Positions 62,112 through 64,000 of a stretch of DNA of 64,000 bases are shown here, in pieces. The stretch comes from Pedobacter sp. BAL39 (GTDB taxonomy: Bacteria > Bacteroidota > Bacteroidia > Sphingobacteriales > Sphingobacteriaceae). The stretch is taken from positions 310,001 to 374,000 of the forward strand of contig NZ_ABCM01000004.1 in the NCBI RefSeq assembly GCF_000170795.1, given 5' to 3'. The notes under the pieces are model-generated. The model saw nothing but the letters and a program-made list of their open reading frames with translations. It had not been told where the DNA came from and did not search any database. The position numbers were made by a program, and so were the translations under genes. Within the stretch, counting starts at the first letter, position 1. Each line of letters begins with the position of its first letter.

Positions 62112-63866
62112 ATGACTGAAAGCCGATACATCACACCCTTTTTACTGATCTTTTTTCTCGCCTTTAATATGGAATCTTCAGCACAGCAGACACCTTTTGA
62201 ACGTCAGCCCCACACGACTGCCACCTATCATGAGGTCATCGCACATTACCAGCAGCTGGCAGCAGCTTATCCGCAGGCCAGACTATTGAGCTATGGCAGT
62301 ACAGACTTCGGCAAACCACTGCACCTGCTGGTGCTGGCCCGGGACAAGGAGTTTGATCCGCTAAAAATCAGAAACAGCCATAAAACCGTATTGCTGATAA
62401 ATAATGGCATCCACCCCGGAGAGCCTGAAGGAATTGACGCCAGCATGATGCTCGCCAGGGACCTTCTGAAGAAAAATGCAATCCCCGACAATGTCGTGAT
62501 CTGTATCATCCCCGTATATAACATCGATGGCATCTTCAACAGAACAGGAACCTCACGTGCCAATCAGAATGGCCCTGATGCCTACGGATTTCGTGGCAAC
62601 AGCAAAAATTATGACCTCAACCGGGACTTCATCAAGACGGACTCCAGAAACTCCCAGACCTTCCAGCAGATCTTCAACATCTGGCAGCCCGAAGTATTTG
62701 TGGATACACACACCAGTAATGGTGCCGACTACCAGTATACCATGACCCTCATCCCCACACATAAGGATAAACTACAAAAGACATTGTCGGCATACCTCAC
62801 CAGGAAAATGATTCCTTCGCTATATGCCGACATGAAAAAAGTGGGTTATGAGATGATCCCCTATGTTAATTCCATTGAGGAAAGCCCCGATGCCGGCATC
62901 ACAGGATTTCTTGAGTCTCCACGTTATTCCACAGGATATGCAGCCCTCCACAACACCATCGGTTTTATGCCGGAAACGCACATGCTAAAAGCATATGACA
63001 AGCGTGTAGACGCCACCTACAAGCTGCTGGAGACCTACGTTGACCTGGTTTCAAGGGATGCTGCGATCATCAGAAAGAATAAAATCCAGGCAGACCTTGA
63101 AGTGGCCGCACAGCAAGAGTTTGACATCGAATGGAAACTCAACAAGGAACAGGCAGAGCCACTGGAGTTTAAGGGTTATGCCGCAAAGGAAAAAACCAGT
63201 GAGGTAAGTGGCTTCAAACGCCTCTATTATGACAGAGCAGCTCCCTATACTAAAAACATCAACTACTGGAACAACTTTGTGCCTTCAGTAACCATCAGCA
63301 AACCCATTGCTTATATCATTCCTAAAGCCTGGGAGAGAATTGTTGAGCTGCTGAAGCTAAACAAGGTGAAGGTACAGCAACTGGCAAAAGATACACAGCT
63401 ACCCGTAGAAATGTATTACATCGGCGACTTTAAAACTTCTTCAAGTCCCTATGAAGGGCATTACCTCCATTCTGCAGTACAGCTCCAGTCCAAACAACAA
63501 AACATCACCTTTTACGAAGGTGATTATATCGTATATGTAGACCAGACTGTTAACCGCTACATCATCGAAACCCTGGAGCCGCAGGCGACAGATTCCTTTT
63601 TCAACTGGAACTTTTTCGACTCCATCCTGAGCATGAAGGAACATTTCTCCGCCTACGTTTTTGAAGACACTGCGGCTGAACTGCTCAGGAAAGACCCTGC
63701 TTTACGCGAAAAGCTGGAGCAGAAAAAAGCCGGCAACGCTGATTTTGCAAAAGATGGTTCTGCACAGCTCGACTTTGTCTATAAGAACTCCGAATACTAT
63801 GAATCTACACACCTGCGTTATCCTATAGCCCGGTTAATCAATAACACCCCTTTAAGCATTAAATAA
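62112..63866 (+). CDS. M14-family zinc carboxypeptidase, secreted
   Basis: A 584-residue secreted peptidase: signal peptide (ITPFLLIFFLAFNMESSAQ), then an M14 carboxypeptidase domain with zinc ligands His and Glu in GIHPGEPEG and the second His in VDTHTSNG, Arg in SRANQNGPDAYGFRG region, and the catalytic Glu in GFMPETHML. A C-terminal domain of about 250 residues follows. It likely trims C-terminal residues from peptides in the periplasm. It is co-directional with the barrel-protein gene and 1 bp before the next start. Confidence 0.9.
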   Translation: MTESRYITPFLLIFFLAFNMESSAQQTPFERQPHTTATYHEVIAHYQQLAAAYPQARLLSYGSTDFGKPLHLLVLARDKEFDPLKIRNSHKTVLLINNGIHPGEPEGIDASMMLARDLLKKNAIPDNVVICIIPVYNIDGIFNRTGTSRANQNGPDAYGFRGNSKNYDLNRDFIKTDSRNSQTFQQIFNIWQPEVFVDTHTSNGADYQYTMTLIPTHKDKLQKTLSAYLTRKMIPSLYADMKKVGYEMIPYVNSIEESPDAGITGFLESPRYSTGYAALHNTIGFMPETHMLKAYDKRVDATYKLLETYVDLVSRDAAIIRKNKIQADLEVAAQQEFDIEWKLNKEQAEPLEFKGYAAKEKTSEVSGFKRLYYDRAAPYTKNINYWNNFVPSVTISKPIAYIIPKAWERIVELLKLNKVKVQQLAKDTQLPVEMYYIGDFKTSSSPYEGHYLHSAVQLQSKQQNITFYEGDYIVYVDQTVNRYIIETLEPQATDSFFNWNFFDSILSMKEHFSAYVFEDTAAELLRKDPALREKLEQKKAGNADFAKDGSAQLDFVYKNSEYYESTHLRYPIARLINNTPLSIK

Positions 63867-64000
63867 ATGGAATTCCTCATCAACACGCCCGTCGCGTCAC
63901 TCATTTTTGTATTCACCATCGTCACCAGTCTATATGCCTTTAACGACAATAGCCTGTTTGGAAAGTTCATGCTCCACCCCTATAGTGTATCCAGGAAACA
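63867..64000 (+). CDS. Rhomboid-like intramembrane protease, cut by window edge
   Basis: The first 44 residues only: MEFLINTPVASLIFVFTIV (membrane helix), TSLYAFNDNSLFGKFMLHPYSVSRK. The short N-terminal helix followed by FGKFMLHPYSV resembles the start of Bacteroidota rhomboid serine proteases. The catalytic Ser/His would lie beyond base 64000, so the call is a best guess. Its ATG overlaps the tail of the M14 gene closely (stop ends at 63866). Confidence 0.6.
   Translation, partial: MEFLINTPVASLIFVFTIVTSLYAFNDNSLFGKFMLHPYSVSRK

Overview
The window comes from a Bacteroidota chromosome, most likely a Sphingobacteriaceae member of the Pedobacter type. This is inferred from the gene families (DUF4270 lipoprotein, TonB-dependent receptor, OmpA with TSP3 repeats, a 29-residue COX24-like ribosomal-type protein, CarB without its C-terminal regulatory domain), from the near absence of Shine-Dalgarno sequences, and from the TAnnTTTG / TTTG promoter pattern upstream of many genes. 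It is mostly ordinary housekeeping chromosome. No prophage, CRISPR array, rRNA, tRNA or intact insertion sequence was seen.

Layout. 1-2413 (-): fumC, an unknown lipoprotein and an S1/P1 nuclease cut by the window edge. 2671-3888 (+): a beta-lactamase-fold serine hydrolase. 3894-7491 (-): a 46-residue membrane protein, ridA, an EamA/RarD transporter and recG. 7567-8895 (-): a major OmpA-type protein. 8896-9501 is a gene-free stretch. 9502-18829: a surface-glycan cluster of seven glycosyltransferases and an MsbA-like ABC exporter. 18913-23772 (-): rimP-nusA-infB. 23898-26673: secreted and membrane proteins and an acyl-CoA dehydrogenase. 26765-32347: panD/panC, a half-length glycogen-synthase-like protein, a DUF4270 lipoprotein and glmS. 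32675-37136 (-): radA, RNase E/G, the small COX24-like protein, a TPR protein and an HU-family protein. 37389-40512 (+): mutY, ssb, lemA and a DUF3137 protein. 40555-43371 (-): carB. 44027-49832 (+): a thiamine uptake and salvage locus (PnuC-type permease, NadR-like kinase, TPP riboswitch, TonB-dependent receptor, ThiE-like protein) followed by an MFS transporter. 49829-56845 (-): ABC exporter, frr, pyrH, nagA and the rplM-rpsI-rpsB-tsf ribosomal operon. 57030-57187: a 158-bp hairpin repeat. 57216-64000: membrane and YtxH-like proteins, a beta-CASP nuclease, a methyltransferase, pepT, a beta-barrel protein, an M14 carboxypeptidase and the start of a rhomboid-like protease.

The most notable signals are regulatory. 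At eight genes a perfect TAnnTTTG box ends only 3-6 nt before the ATG, which predicts leaderless mRNAs. A TPP riboswitch sits inside the thiamine locus. A terminator-like hairpin lies in the rimP-nusA-infB leader. carB has a long leader with a hairpin at its predicted 5' end. A stem-loop separates rpsB from tsf, and a long palindromic repeat lies upstream of rplM. Six genes use TTG starts. No wholly new enzymatic system was found. The best candidates for new biology are the leaderless-promoter architecture, the thiamine/PnuC/NadR-like locus and the half glycogen synthase beside DUF4270.
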